This document shows, piece after piece, positions 22,910 through 34,784 of a stretch of DNA of 64,000 nucleotides; the stretch's first letter is position 1, and every line of letters begins with the position of its first letter. This DNA is from Terebella lapidaria. Its lineage: Eukaryota > Annelida > Polychaeta > Terebellida > Terebellidae. Location: assembly GCA_949152475.1 (NCBI GenBank), contig OX424560.1, positions 1,860,001 to 1,924,000 on the forward strand, written 5' to 3'. Position numbers and translations under genes: made by a program. A model generated the notes under the pieces. It did no database searches. It had not been told where the DNA came from and saw nothing but the letters and a program-made list of their open reading frames with translations.

Positions 22910-24554
22910 GCTTGATTGGTCCGTTTGAATGGGGTGACGCTAGTGACGTCATTTAACGAACGTGGGGGGCTCGTCTGAATCTGTACGAATTCCGGGGCTC
23001 TGATTGGTCCGTTCAAATAGGGAACGCTGATGACGTCATTTAACGAGCGTGTGGAATGAGTTTGCACCTGTCTTGTTTCAGGGGATCTGATTGGTCCGTT
23101 CGAATAGGGAACGCTAGTGACGTCATTTAACGAGCATGGGAGACTTGTCTGAACAAGTACGAATTTGGGGGCTCTGATTGATCCCTTTGATTAGTTGACG
23201 TTGGTGACGTCATAATTACCTTTAGAAAGCCTTTTGTGTGACCATCTGTTAATCACCCATTAAGTGCTATTACTCGACCTATTACCTAATCAACTACTAC
23301 ACCATCACATATCATGTAATCACCTATTACATTGTTATTACGTAATCATTACCCCAATATGTCATTTTACCACCTATTTACCATCATTTCATCATATAAA
23401 TTTACCTAACCAATTATTACGTAACCCAATAATCATTACCCCAATATGTCATTTTACCACCTATTTACCATCATTTCATCATATAAATTTACCTAACCAA
23501 TTATCACGTAACCCAATAATCATTACCCCAATATGTCATTTTACCACCTATTTACCATCATTTCATCATATAAATTTACCTAACCAATTATTACGTAACC
23601 CAATATGTAACCAAATATAACCACCTATTATGTGACCTATTACATCACCTATTAAGCCACTCATCATCTATTAAGTCACTTATTACACAATCTATGAATG
23701 TAGAAAGCGAAACTGATGTTGCATAATCATCTATAATGCCTATTGCATAACCCAATATGTCCTATAACCACATCCAGGCCTATTATGTACTCCATAACCA
23801 CATATCACCTGATATAGGCACTGTATAGCCAGCTTTTACGTTGTATAACCACCTTATGTCAAATAATGTCACATGACTACCTACTATGTTACCTATTACA
23901 GCAATGTAGAAAACGAAACTAATGTTACATAACCACCTAGTGCATTGCATAACCTATTGCATTAGCCAATATATCCTATAACCACATTCAGGCATAGTAT
24001 ATACTCCATAACCACCTATTACCTGATATAGGCACAGTATAACCACTTATTGCATTGTATAACCACCTATTAACATCACCTATTGTGTCACTTAAGCATC
24101 TTTATGCCTTATAATCACCTAATCATTGAAACCACATGATGCATAAGCACCTATTATGTAATCACCTAACCAAACCAGCCTTACCATGTGAGGTATAATT
24201 ACTGAAACCGAAAGTGACGTCATATAACCACCGAAACCGCAAGTGACGTCATATAACCACCGAAACCGCAAGTGACGTCATATAACCACCCATTACCTCG
24301 TATAACCACCTATTACATCATACGACCACCTATTACGTCATATAACCACCTATTACCTCGTATAACCACCTATTACATCATTATTACGTCATATAACCAC
24401 CATATAACCACCTATTACGTCATATAACCACCGAAACCGAAAGTGACGTCATATAACCACCGAAACCGAAACCGGAAGTGACGTCATATAACCACGGGAA
24501 AACCCCCGAAACCGAAACCTGGAAATACCGACCTAAAGTGCCCCCCTAACTACT
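22910..24554 (-). repeat. Right terminal inverted repeat, expanded
   Basis: This is the reverse counterpart of the left end. It has four copies of a CTGATTGGTCCGTT...TGACGTCATTTAACGA unit (22915-23210), three nearly identical ~86-bp units at about 23345-23610, then TGACGTCATATAACCACC iterons to the terminus. It is about twice as long as the left repeat, which suggests unequal expansion of internal units. Confidence 0.75.
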
Positions 24555-25097
24555 GTGTGTAACTAGGGCGGTCAGTAAATGACGTAATTTTTGCGGTACC
24601 GTTCCGTTTGAATGAATTTGGTCACAGTTCATCCAGCAACCTGTACAACGGAACGGTTTTACACTAGATCTAGATTGAATGCAATCTCTGTGATCTTGAC
24701 GATAAACAGAGATTGAGACCAACGTCACAAAAATATAAACATTCAAGCTGTATGCATGGACAATGCAATAGAAAACGTCATAAACGTAATATGATGGTCG
24801 GGTGGGAAACTCAAAATGGAGATCGATAATCATGACTGAAAATGAAGACATTTGTCTCAAAAACTCTGGATAAAACGACTCTGCACTCAGAATGTAAAAT
24901 TTTGTTTTTATATGCAGTAAGGTGAGTTATTTTAGATCCAAACTACATGTGTTAGATGGTGTCCCCCGGTGATTTTCATACTTGTTTTGATGTTTCAAAA
25001 AGTCGTTTCTAATAAAAAGGCATGTTGGTTTACAGCCGCTCTGAGGCGGCTGTATTTTATGGCTACACTAGATCCTGATATTTACAAGTGAACAACC

Positions 25098-26641
25098 ATG
25101 GCTAAGCCCTGCTTACCCAGCAAAATCAAATACAGTTGCGAAATGGATATTTTGCTTCTAGCAGAAATCGCGTCTGCTAATCCATGGGCGGCTGAGGACA
25201 CCACGCGCGCTTGGGCTGGTGTGGCCGAGGAGTTAAATGCTTTGGACGCGTTCAATGTTACCGCTAGGGGTGTGAGGGAGAGGTGCCTGCTGTTGCTAGA
25301 CTACCACGATAAAGACCAGAAAGAAAAATACAAAAGGTAAACTATACCTGTAGGCCTCCTAATTTGTTTTACATTATTTACTTTGTTCATTTCATTTCAT
25401 TAATTCTTGCCATATCCATTCAATTAATCATTTGTATCATTTTATTTATTTATTTATTTATTTATTTACAAAACACGTCAATGTACCTGATGGAGTAATC
25501 ATACCGTGTGTGAAATGTAATTGGAGATGAAATCCTGAAATAAAGCTACATTATACCGGCACATACATGCGTGCTTTATACATGACATGTAAAGTCAAAT
25601 TCTTCTATGAGTGAAACACGCTTTTTGGCCATAGTTTCGTTTTGCACAAAGGGCGGATTTAGGGGGGGGGGGGTATGGGGCGGTTGCTTTCCCCCAAAGG
25701 TTTCACAATTTTGGAATCTGAATGCGTAGTCGATGCATATTTAGGTAGATATGTTTATTCTGAAACATTATATAACTCGTATATTGGGCTGGGCTTTCTT
25801 GTGCAGACTCTGAAATCCATGTAGGGGCTGAAATTCACCTTTGAGTTAGATTACCGTACTAACTTCTTCATTTTCTGAAGATAAAATTTTGAAATTAAGT
25901 GAAAAATTGCGGCATGTTACATGATTAAGACACACAAATTTTCAACTTGATACGATGATTTAAAACTATAGCCAAAAAGAGTGTTTCACTGATAGATGAA
26001 GTTGACTTCAGTACGCGCATAATACCTACACCTGAAGTAATGTACATATAGGAGTGGAACTGAGGAGCAGTATCAGCAGAAAGAAAGACTATTGGAAGAT
26101 ATATCACAGATGAAGAAAGAGGGTGACGCACCAAAGAGGAAGAGATCGAATGACACGGATGCCAGGACGAGAGGCCAGTCTATTAGAGATGCCGCCATGA
26201 AGTCTATGGGTAAATTAATAAATATGTTGCATATTTTTTCTTTAGTTCACCGAATGTATATCTATCGTAAAAACAATCTATGATTATGTGATTCACATTA
26301 ATCACGAAGTTCGAACTTATAATGCTCAGTCACTGATTTCGTGTCTTAGACTTAGTATTTTATTCTGCTTCACATGAAGCCGACGACGAGTGTAAAGAGA
26401 ACGCAATGCCCACACCGAAGCGTATAAAGTCCACGGACAGTGATTGGGTCCAGTTTTTGTCGAAGAAAACGAGTCCGAGGTGGAGCTCCGGAGGGAACAG
26501 TTGGCACTCGACCGAGAACGTCTCGACCTAGAAAACAGGCGGTTCGAAGTGGAAAGGCAGGAGAGATTAGCGAGGGTAGAGCAAGAGAGAAAAGAGAAGA
26601 ACGCGTGGATGGAGATTTTGACTAAAATTATAAATAAGTAA
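25098..26641 (+). CDS. Harbinger Myb/SANT-like DNA-binding protein
   Basis: Three exons join in phase: 25098-25336, 26052-26209 and 26454-26641, giving 194 residues. Residues ~8-80 form a Myb/SANT-like trihelix: tryptophans in NPWAAEDTTRAWAGVAEELN, then a basic third helix (GVRERCLLLLDYH). The middle has a basic stretch (KRKRSND), a likely nuclear signal. The C-terminus is a charged coiled coil (LRREQLALDRERLDLENRR). In the PIF/Harbinger family this partner protein carries the transposase into the nucleus and onto the transposon ends. The third acceptor has a weak pyrimidine tract, so that junction is the least sure. Confidence 0.75.
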
Positions 26642-26784
26642 AATATTATAATACGATAAATTGATCAGCCGGTTAGATCTATTCATATTTCAAGTATGTA
26701 TAGCCCTCGATATCATTTTTAAAAATAAACTTCTGACTGTGCATTGTGTAAAAGCTTTATTTCACTCACTATCACATAACATGA

Positions 26785-28065
26785 TTAATTTTGAGTATGC
26801 AGATATTCCTCCACGGTAGGTGGAGAGATACCGAATTTAGACGTGACTTCATTGCCGTAAACAGCAGTATGGCAGTTGTATAGAATAGTACCTACTTTAT
26901 ATAATTTTCCTACGGGTTGTAGGAACAGCTTGAGATTTTTGTGAAAATCAAGAAATGCAAACTGCTTGATTACTCCACCAAAGGTGTTTTCGACAGATAT
27001 CCTGGCTCTACTCATGAGCTTGTTGAACTGTTCTTGTTCCGGAGTGATGTTGACGTTCTTGTATGGCACGATGATGCTGTGTCGGAGCGGGTATCCACTG
27101 TCGCCGTATAGGACGAATTGTTCTCCTCTAGCGGTGACCAAGCGATCAAGCTGATCCATGACGTGACTCTCGGCCAGAAGCGCGCAGTCGTGGCGTCTCC
27201 CTTCTAACGGACCGAACAGGTTGGTGACGATCCCGTTGGCCGCCACAATCGCCTGGTATTTGAGCACATGACACCTTTTGTGGCCGCTGAAGCACTCTTC
27301 TTGGAAGTGACTTGGACGGCATATCCTTCTCGCTGTCCCGTCTATGAAGCCCCAGCATGTTGTCAGTGGAGCGCCGTACCCATGAACTGCGTCAGCGCAT
27401 GCTTGGAGGGCCCGTTGTGAAAGCCACGGCTGGAAATCCAATTATTGAATTTTTTTTTAGCAAACCGGTCTATCCTTATTTTGAAAACATAACATAGGCA
27501 CTACTAGTGTATATTGTGTTTTGAAGGAGAAAAAATTACACAAAATAAATTTTACCTGCTCGAATGTCGACAAAAGATGGCCAAAAGTTTCGTGCACGTG
27601 GTCCACACCTGCTTCGAAAAGCAGAGATATCTCAGTTGGTGATCTTCCGAAATAGGCAGCCATGTCAACGAGTCTGCACGGATATGCGAGTCTCTTCATC
27701 ATGATCAGGAATGTGTCAATTCCTGACCCAACCGTGCCGTTCTTTGTAACGAACTTCGGCGGGAACCGTAGCGCGCGAAACACTCGAATCAGACTGTCTT
27801 TATGAAAACGAAATTCGTTCACACAGTCCTCATCACTACATTTGTCAAAGTTGAGCCTCTTTTTAGTTGAAGGTGGATTCTCATTACTCTTACTGATATT
27901 CTTGATAAAATAAATCCATTCAATATCGTCTAGTTCAACTTCGGACAGCGCCAATGCTGCACACTTGGACAGCGCCATTTTCCTACTGTCCAACATATCC
28001 ATTAGGTCTATGTTGGTACGTAAAGCCCTGGGATCGTCACGGTACGCTGACGTTTGTGACGTCAC
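26785..28065 (-). CDS. Harbinger DDE transposase (HARBI1-like)
   Basis: Two exons, 27556-28065 and 26785-27429, join in phase 0 to give 384 residues, close to the usual family length. The N-terminal exon holds a helix-turn-helix-like region (FGRSPTEISLLFEAG). The C-terminal exon holds the DDE_4 nuclease: D200 in FIDGT, RRHD at 248-251, D280 in YGDSGYP and E317 in VENTFG, with 36 residues between the second D and E. All catalytic residues are present. It cuts and rejoins transposon ends. It is convergent with the Myb-like partner gene and ends about 140 bp from it. Confidence 0.88.
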
Positions 28066-28130
28066 TAGAATTTACCTTTTTTTTATATCTTAGTTACCGT
28101 ACCGTTCAAGCGGAACGGACATCTAAAGGT

Positions 28131-28599
28131 ACCTATTTTCTCACAGCGGAGGTACATGCAATAAGAGATTAAAAGAAGGCAAAGTTTCGAAAAGGCAAAG
28201 TTTTTTATTATTATAACTATTCAATGTTGACATCTATGAACATAAGAAAATCATGTGCTTCATAACAAGGTCTGATGTACTGATAGAATCATGTGATAAG
28301 TCTTAGTTGACAGTGGGTGAACAGGCAGCAGACAGCATATTTCTGTTTCATCGCACAAATGTATAGGCCTATATTTTTGTTTCTAGCATCTATGGGTGCA
28401 CTTTCGTGCAATAATTCAGGAATGTCCCTGCTCTCACTCTGTTCATTTTTCACGTTTCGTGCAAACGTGAAACTCATCATTCTGACGTGCGTACGAAAAC
28501 GCCAAACGTGGGGGCAAGAGATTCCCCCTCACGTTATGACGTCACCCGATCGTCTCACGTTTCGTTTTCGTCCCACGTTTTGCTTCTAAAGGTCCCTAG
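28131..28599. other. Right flank of the nested block
   Basis: No gene. It contains repeated AACGTGAAAC / GTTTCACGTT-like words and the right arm of the inverted repeat that closes the 15646-28600 block. Confidence 0.5.
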
Positions 28600-28660
28600 T
28601 GTGAAGCGACGCTACAGGATGGCTCTGACGGACCGCCACATGGGCGTCGCATAAAATTGC
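28600..28660 (+). repeat. Degenerate minisatellite unit beyond the nested block
   Basis: GCGACGCTACAGG, CTCTGACGGACCG and GTCGCATAAA match, in order, the last unit of the 13625-15633 array and its right edge (GTCACATAAA). This suggests the block is inserted near the edge of that array. Confidence 0.6.
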
Positions 28661-28799
28661 ACTGGACAAGATTTCGTGGGAGCTAATTTCGCGTCAGCTT
28701 ACCATGAACTACCTACCCACGTGAGTGATAGTGATCTATAGCTTATTTACAATTCACAGTACAGTACATATCAATAAGTAAAACATCAGATATGAATAT

Positions 28800-29470
28800 T
28801 GTGGCGATTTCGCCCAAAGATCACGGCAGGAGATTCTTTGTAACCACTACTCTTGTTTCTGGCCGCTTCGTGTTCGAATCACGTGCGCTGCATAGCAACG
28901 CCCTCTAATCCTCTCGCCCGGTTGTACTGTAACAATGGTCTCACGTCACTTCCTTCGTTTCTCGTGATTTGGGGTTATAAATACTCTGAAGCCATGTTGT
29001 TCAGTGGAGTTGCTCAGAGCTGAGCAAGGCGAAAGGATGACGGAGGGCTCGGCCATGAGCTCTACGTCCTCAAGCACCGACTAAGGCCCGCGAGGACCCT
29101 GGGGACAATTCTCATAGGGGGCCCAGTAGGGGAACCGTGCTGATTCGGGGCTCGTCCCTGTGATCAATGGTCTCTCGCCCTGGGATGGTGCGAAACAAGC
29201 TCTGGCAGACCGTCGGGCTGTACGGGGGGTTCCATCCCCGAGCGGACCGTCGGCGAGCCGGCCAACAGTTAACACCACGGTGATGATCCAGTATCTGAGT
29301 GGTGTCCGTATGTTTGGGCTTGCTGGGCTGGCTGCTACCCGGTTAACGTTCTAGAGTAAATACTGTGCCCGCAGTGACTCTCGGTAAACGGACTAACCGC
29401 GTCCACCGTGACCCACGGTCAGCGGCTTATTCGCGATAATCCGGGATATCGGACGACGTCAAACTTTACA
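28800..29470 (+). repeat. Solo LTR
   Basis: This 671-bp segment begins TGTGGCGATTTCG and ends AAACTTTACA, flanked on both sides by ATAT (28796-28799 and 29471-29474), a 4-bp target duplication. Inside are a TATA-like TTATAAATA at about 28976 and a GC-rich downstream part. No internal element sequence is attached, so it is a single LTR left after recombination. The orientation is inferred from the TATA-like site. Confidence 0.75.
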
Positions 29471-29474
29471 ATAT

Positions 29475-31825
29475 AAACATCAAACATCATTGAATCAGAT
29501 ACGCCTGACAGATGAAGAATAGAAAACAATTTACAAATGTGTTCTGTGAATTATGGGACCAGTGTAGTGATATATTGCTGTCTTTCCACTGGCCCCATGA
29601 TATGGACACTGGTGGACGCCAGTAGCGAGAAAATTAGCATAGTAGCTCAAAGTGACACAGTAGTTCAACAATATTCCAGAAAAATGTATCTCGTCGTTTT
29701 CATTGAAATTTGATTTGAGTAAAATTAGCAAAAATGACCCATTTACCAGGACCCATCTAGGTCCATAATTCTACATTTAAAGATAATATTTGATCCCAAA
29801 TTTCTGTTTTCGAATGCATAATGTCACCTGGCCATATTCACGATTGTTCAAAGTCTGAGAATAATGAAAGGAATTTGAAGATAGGCCCTCTTCTCTGCTG
29901 GAGTGTGTCCATATATCGTCCTTGAGTCAACTAGGTCCGAAATAATAATATTAAAGCGAAAAATTAGTTGGGAAGGACGAATACTAGTACACATGATCAC
30001 CCCCCACACCCCACTGGATGGATCCGCCAACTCAACTAAACTGCGCGTGTCGTCAGCATTTTGCAGTTTACATTTTATCATTACTTTTTAAATGGCCGCG
30101 CCCATGAAGAAAACAAAACATTTTTTGGAGATGTTTTTGCCCCGCTAGTTTACGTAAGTCTCCAACACCGTCACGTTTGTCAGTTAGTACAGTCTAACAT
30201 ATGTATATGTCTGGCATAATGAAACAGCCTGTGGCAATTTTTGTGCCTGAAGCTTTGTGATTCGGTCACCAGTGTCACTAGATATGACTGTCACTGATCA
30301 TCACTAATTTCACTATCCAGTGTATTTCACTATCCATCATGACTATGCAAATCTTATGCTACAGTCTCACTGTCCGGTCTGAGACCCGGACGACTTTTTA
30401 CCCAGTTTGGGTCGGTTGAGACCTGGTCGAATGTGAAAAAAATCGAAAAATTTGCAAAAAATGAGTTGCAGTTCCACTGTCCCAGTCGAAGGCCTTGGCC
30501 GGATAAAACTTTTTATAATTTTTTACTCCCTGGGCGCGCGGATCAGACCTGGTTAACTCCTGGATAATTACAGGTTAATCTCCTGGTTAACACGATCAAC
30601 TCCCGGACGACTTCCAGTAGCATGGATGACACATTTTTTATTATTGGTGATAAATGTGAAAGTAAGGTGCCATATTGAAGCTTGGGATGTCTATAAACAA
30701 GAACTATAAACATTTTTGACCTATGTAGACCATACACTGAGTAGTGGCAGCTACAAGGCAGGTACCGTATGGGTATCAATATCCGAAAAAAAACTCAAAA
30801 AGTGTGAAAAATTGAAACTCTAATGTTATGAGTCACAACTTTCTTATTTTTTGAGGTACATATCCATGTAAGATGTCAAATGAAACATAAGAATGTGTGT
30901 GAAAAACATATGTGAGTTACATTAGCCTATGACACCAGTAGGTGGAATGGTGGCCTCTGAAATACAGGTACCGAGGGGAATAAAACAGCGAAAATGAAAC
31001 AATATCTAGTTTGCAAATAAAAACAATACAAGTGTTTTCAGTGAATTCCAGTTCACCAACCCATTTTTTATCTGGTCGAGACCCGGGAGAGACCTGGTGT
31101 GGCCAGATGACACCAGGATGACTCCAGGTTGACTCCCCGTGTGCACGGTGGATTCGAGGATGATTTCCGGTCAAGCCCAGCTCGGGGTCCATTTCCCACT
31201 GCCTTCTGAGGGTCCCTCGGTCGAGACCTGGTTCGCCTAAAAATAAAACATGTTTTGTATTTCGTACAAGACTAGATAGTCTTGTCTAGAGTCTAGATAT
31301 ACTTATCAAGGCAACAACATTATGGTGAATAAAACCCAATCATTTCTGCTCAGGTAGACAAAAAAATTTGACTAACACATATATGGTATGGAATCAATGA
31401 TGATTGAGCCATTCCAAATCAATTATAAATTGTATTCTCATTTCCTCCCGGAGAGCGCATTTAGGATAAAGTGGCACTCTGGACAAATTTGGGTGTGACC
31501 AATCAGTGCCATGCTATCAGCACCACATGACCTGCTTTTAACCAATCACAGTCTTTAGTATGTTATTGTACATGCTAGCCCCTCTCTCCACTGGAGTTTG
31601 CTGTCTGGGATTGTTTTTTCCTGATTTTTCCATGACAAATAGAAATAACTTCGGGCCCACACTACCTGACCATTATTTCATAGCTACGTGATTCATATTT
31701 TCTATTATATCATCATATGTATGGATTCTGAAAATCATGAAAATTTGAAATATATGGACGCAAATAATTGAGCTGTTTATAACAGATATCACTGACATGA
31801 CACCCACAGATAAGACAGGGTCAGG
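29475..31825. other. Gene-free stretch with repeated GAGACCTGGT words
   Basis: Between about 30360 and 31240 the words GAGACC(C/T)GG and CCTGGTTAA / GGTTGACTCC recur in both orientations, suggesting an old repeat of unknown family. Two CCAAT boxes (about 31497 and 31539) lie upstream of the next gene. Confidence 0.4.
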
Positions 31826-33526
31826 ATGTTACGACGGCGTCTGTTCCAACTGCCGACTTTACTGACCCTGCTGACTGCCACGCTACTGGGATTCTTCCTT
31901 GCGGAGACGATGCGCAATCTGTCGCTTCATCAGCTGTCAGATGTCGTGAGCTGGGCCAGCCAATCACACGGCAGCGCTTACTGGGAGTGGCTGCGACAAC
32001 ACGGAATTTTGCAGCTTCAGGGTGACGCCAGCACATTCCAGGGCACAAGTCACAAGGTGAGTACATGTAAATGTCTTCTAAGACATGATGTGAACCAAGT
32101 AACATTTTGTTTGTGACTGTGCACATAATACATCTGATATATTTGAGTATCATGCATTTTTGTGGAATCAACTGAGACCTTCTGTAATCATGGTAATCAA
32201 GAAATTATTTGTGGTAACTTTGCTTTGAGCTTTTGTACATCAAAGCAAAGATTTATCTTTGAGCAATTACATGTGCTGTTCCATATATAGATCATTTCTG
32301 TATGTATATGGTACTATATTGTGGTGGCAATATTAGGACATGCTGTTTTTTTTCTTTGTTTTTGTTTTCTTTGTTATTTTGAGAAAAAAAACACAAACCT
32401 TTTTGCCTTTTTTCCTCTCAAAAATTATGTTTTTCTAGCCCCCAAAAACACAGAACTTTGTGAAAGGATAGTAAATGGTTACCATTTTGCTGTTCCCCTC
32501 TCTGATATTATCAATAAAGTATTTAATAGCTTAGCAAATGGTCAAATGCCATTTATTTTACATTTTTGGCATGAGTTACTTTGTGAAAAAAGATGGTAAC
32601 ATGATGATAAACGTCTGTGTTTTTTTTCTGTGTTTGTTTTTTTTCCTGGCTGGCGAGTACTTTTCGGAAAAAAAGTTGACAGGAAACAAAGAAAAAACAC
32701 AACATGGCCTTACTGCAAAATCCGCAAACTAAATCCACATTATGACATAGATATAGATATAGTGCTAGCTGAGTTGATTTTACATATTTGAACTTTATTT
32801 TGCGTCTTTCCTTAGGTGATGTCTGAGTCACTGTACCTCAAGCAACAGACCAGTATCCTGTGTATGGTGATGCTGGATCGAGACAGGGATAAGTGGCTGG
32901 ACCCTTTGTACGTTACAGACGAGTACACACCGTCGATGTCTACTGCTGAGTTAGCGATCTCACAAACGTGGGGTCGAAGATGTTCCAAACTGCTGTTCTT
33001 CACTGATTTTTTGGCTGTTACAAGTGAACCTGTGATTCGTCTTCCCGACATTCCAAGCATTAACTCATGGACTGCACTGCACAAAACGCTGACTTACGTC
33101 ACAACAAACTATATCAATGACTACAAGTGGTTCACGATTGTTGAGGAAGACACTTTCATGGTAATAGAGAATCTCGCGTACCACATATCAGTTCTGAACT
33201 CCTCCCAGCCTCACTACTTGGGCCATGTGTTCACATCCTGGGGCCTAGATTATAACGCCATTGGGCCCGGCACTGTCCTGAGTCAGGCTGCACTGAGGAA
33301 AGTGTCCCAGCGCCTCACGAAGGGGCACTGTGAGCCGAGCATTGAGCCCGCGGAGACCGCCCTCGGACGGTGCCTGGCGGATGCCGGGGTCGTTGCTAGG
33401 GACTCCCGTGATCTGATGGGCCGGGCTCGCTTCCTGCTCTTCCAGCCGGAGCTACTCCTGGTGCCCGGAAGTCTGTCCTTTTTCGACCGCACAATATTGG
33501 CTAATGATAAATATCCCAGAATCGAG
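31826..33526 (+). CDS. Core-1 galactosyltransferase-family protein lacking the DDD motif (Cosmc-like)
   Basis: Two exons, 31826-32056 and 32816-33526, join in phase 0 to give 314 residues. Residues ~8-28 are a hydrophobic anchor after an Arg cluster, as in a type II Golgi/ER protein. The rest aligns with the C1GALT1 fold: ILCMVM, QTWGRRCSKLLFF, KWFTIVEEDTFMVIENL, YLGH, GPGTVLSQAALRKV. Where C1GALT1 has DDD there is E187-E188-D189, so metal and UDP-galactose binding may be lost, as in the chaperone Cosmc (C1GALT1C1), which helps C1GALT1 fold. YLGH and the domain spacing also fit Cosmc. Exon 2 ends at a GTGAGA donor, but no cysteine-rich terminal exon of its own is seen before the next gene. 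Without splicing the frame runs to 33619. A divergent C1GALT1 paralogue or a decaying copy is also possible. Confidence 0.7.
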
Positions 33527-33903
33527 GTGAGAATGGTATATAACTTACATGTATGTGTCAAATTATTAACCATAGTCAGTCGGTACAACAGTAATAAACA
33601 TTATTATATACCCATGTGAAATTTCCCTCTATTCTCAATGTAACGCGATCGTTCTGATAAGTTACCGTATCGGATCACCTGTGTGCTACAATTATTGTAT
33701 TACGTGTCCATAGCAACAACGGCTCTAAATGCTGGTAAAACGAAAACGTCAATGACGGAAACGTGGTCAAGCCCGAGCCCAATCTTGTTTCCAAACAGGC
33801 TTGCTAGCACTGGAAACGCCCTAAATATCCGCTGAATTCAGACAAAAAACCACCATTTTATGAAAATCAACAAGTATTTATGTGGGGGTATAATAATAAG
33901 TTT

Positions 33904-33986
33904 TATTGATTGATACTGGATTTGAGGCACTCGTTCTTATGTAGTGCAACAAGAACTCGTGCCTCAAACCCGTTATCGCATCAATA
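33904..33986. repeat. Short hairpin repeat
   Basis: Left arm TATTGATTGATACTGGATTT with GAGGCACTCGTTCTT pairs with AAGAACTCGTGCCTC followed by AAACCCGTTATCGCATCAATA. Probably a small MITE. Confidence 0.6.
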
Positions 33987-34784
33987 ACCTCATAATATAT
34001 TATATCAAGAAAGTTATACGTGTATGTTCATTCACAAATTTTAATACAATGGATATGCAATCTTTATGTGTGCTGACCAAACATTCCAACCAATCATAAT
34101 TTGTTGATTTAATCTGTTAACTTCGAATTGAGGTAACCTACTGTCATATCTAAATGAACATGTATTTTGCGAGGTATCATGGATTTGTGTAATCACTGAT
34201 CAATATAGCTTATTGAAACTTCCTCGGAAAAAGTCAAGAGCTACATGTATTTATCATGATAGAGTCATACGCACTCCCCAAAGGGTGAACGCACTTGGAA
34301 TTTGTTCTGTTTGCATGTCTCTAAAGAAATGTGAATTTTATACATCTCCATCACTGTATTTTCATTAACTGAAAGATGAAGAAGGATAGTCCCACTTATC
34401 TGTTTTCGTAGTGTGAAGAAAAGAGCTGGTAGTACATGTATCTTTAAATTGAATGTACATGTACATATAAATGCCTGCCAGACTGCAGCAAACATATGTG
34501 TGAAAGATACATGTATATTAATTGACTTGTTAGGTCCTGCTAGAATCTGTTCACTGCTGACAAAATCTGAATTCTGAAAGATAATTTATTTGAATGCAAA
34601 ATATGTAGATCTATACTATAGTATAATCTAGCATAATATTATAAGGACACGTCCTTATTAGGTGCTCAGCCAGGGCCAGAATTTCATTGAGAATCAATTC
34701 TCCCCATTATTTTCTCAAAATCTGTCTTGATTTTCCTAAATTAACATGCAAGTTGTTGTACATGTATATTGATCCTCGCAAAAT

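Larger units (their letters stand above)
16868..24554. mobile_element. Non-autonomous Polinton/Maverick-like element
   Basis: Long inverted ends begin AGTAGTTAGG, and GTGTGT occurs on both sides (16862-16867 and 24555-24560), a 6-bp duplication typical of Polintons. It carries one long gene with an A32-type packaging ATPase and a short upstream frame. No polymerase B, integrase, protease or capsid gene is visible, so it is an incomplete, non-autonomous copy that would depend on relatives. At 7.7 kb it is about half the usual Polinton length. Treated as a fossil of uncertain age. It sits directly beside Harbinger sequence. Confidence 0.75.
24561..28130. mobile_element. PIF/Harbinger DNA transposon with both family genes
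   Basis: Two convergent genes, a Myb-like protein (plus) and a DDE transposase (minus), form the standard two-gene PIF/Harbinger set. The outer limits are not sharp. An inverted word CCGTTCCGTTTGAA / TTCAAGCGGAACGG occurs near 24605 and 28108, and the left side begins AGGGCGGTCAGTAAATGACG. Both genes give clean splice models, so the copy may be recent or even functional. It directly abuts the right target duplication of the Polinton-like element. Confidence 0.8.
15646..28600. mobile_element. Nested block bounded by a ~45-bp inverted repeat
   Basis: ACTAGGGACCTTTAGAAG at 15646 is matched by its complement ending at 28600. The match continues with mismatches to about 45 bp (AACGTGG, AAAACGAAAACGTGAG). 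Minisatellite-like sequence lies on both sides (ending 15633 and at 28605-28655), so the block appears to have landed in that array. It contains a Polinton-like element and a Harbinger element. No matching target duplication is visible, so it may be one large transposon or two small related elements in opposite orientation. Confidence 0.5.

Noticed and set aside
23264-23620. 118-codon frame
   Set aside because: Runs through three near-identical ~86-bp tandem units of the right inverted repeat.
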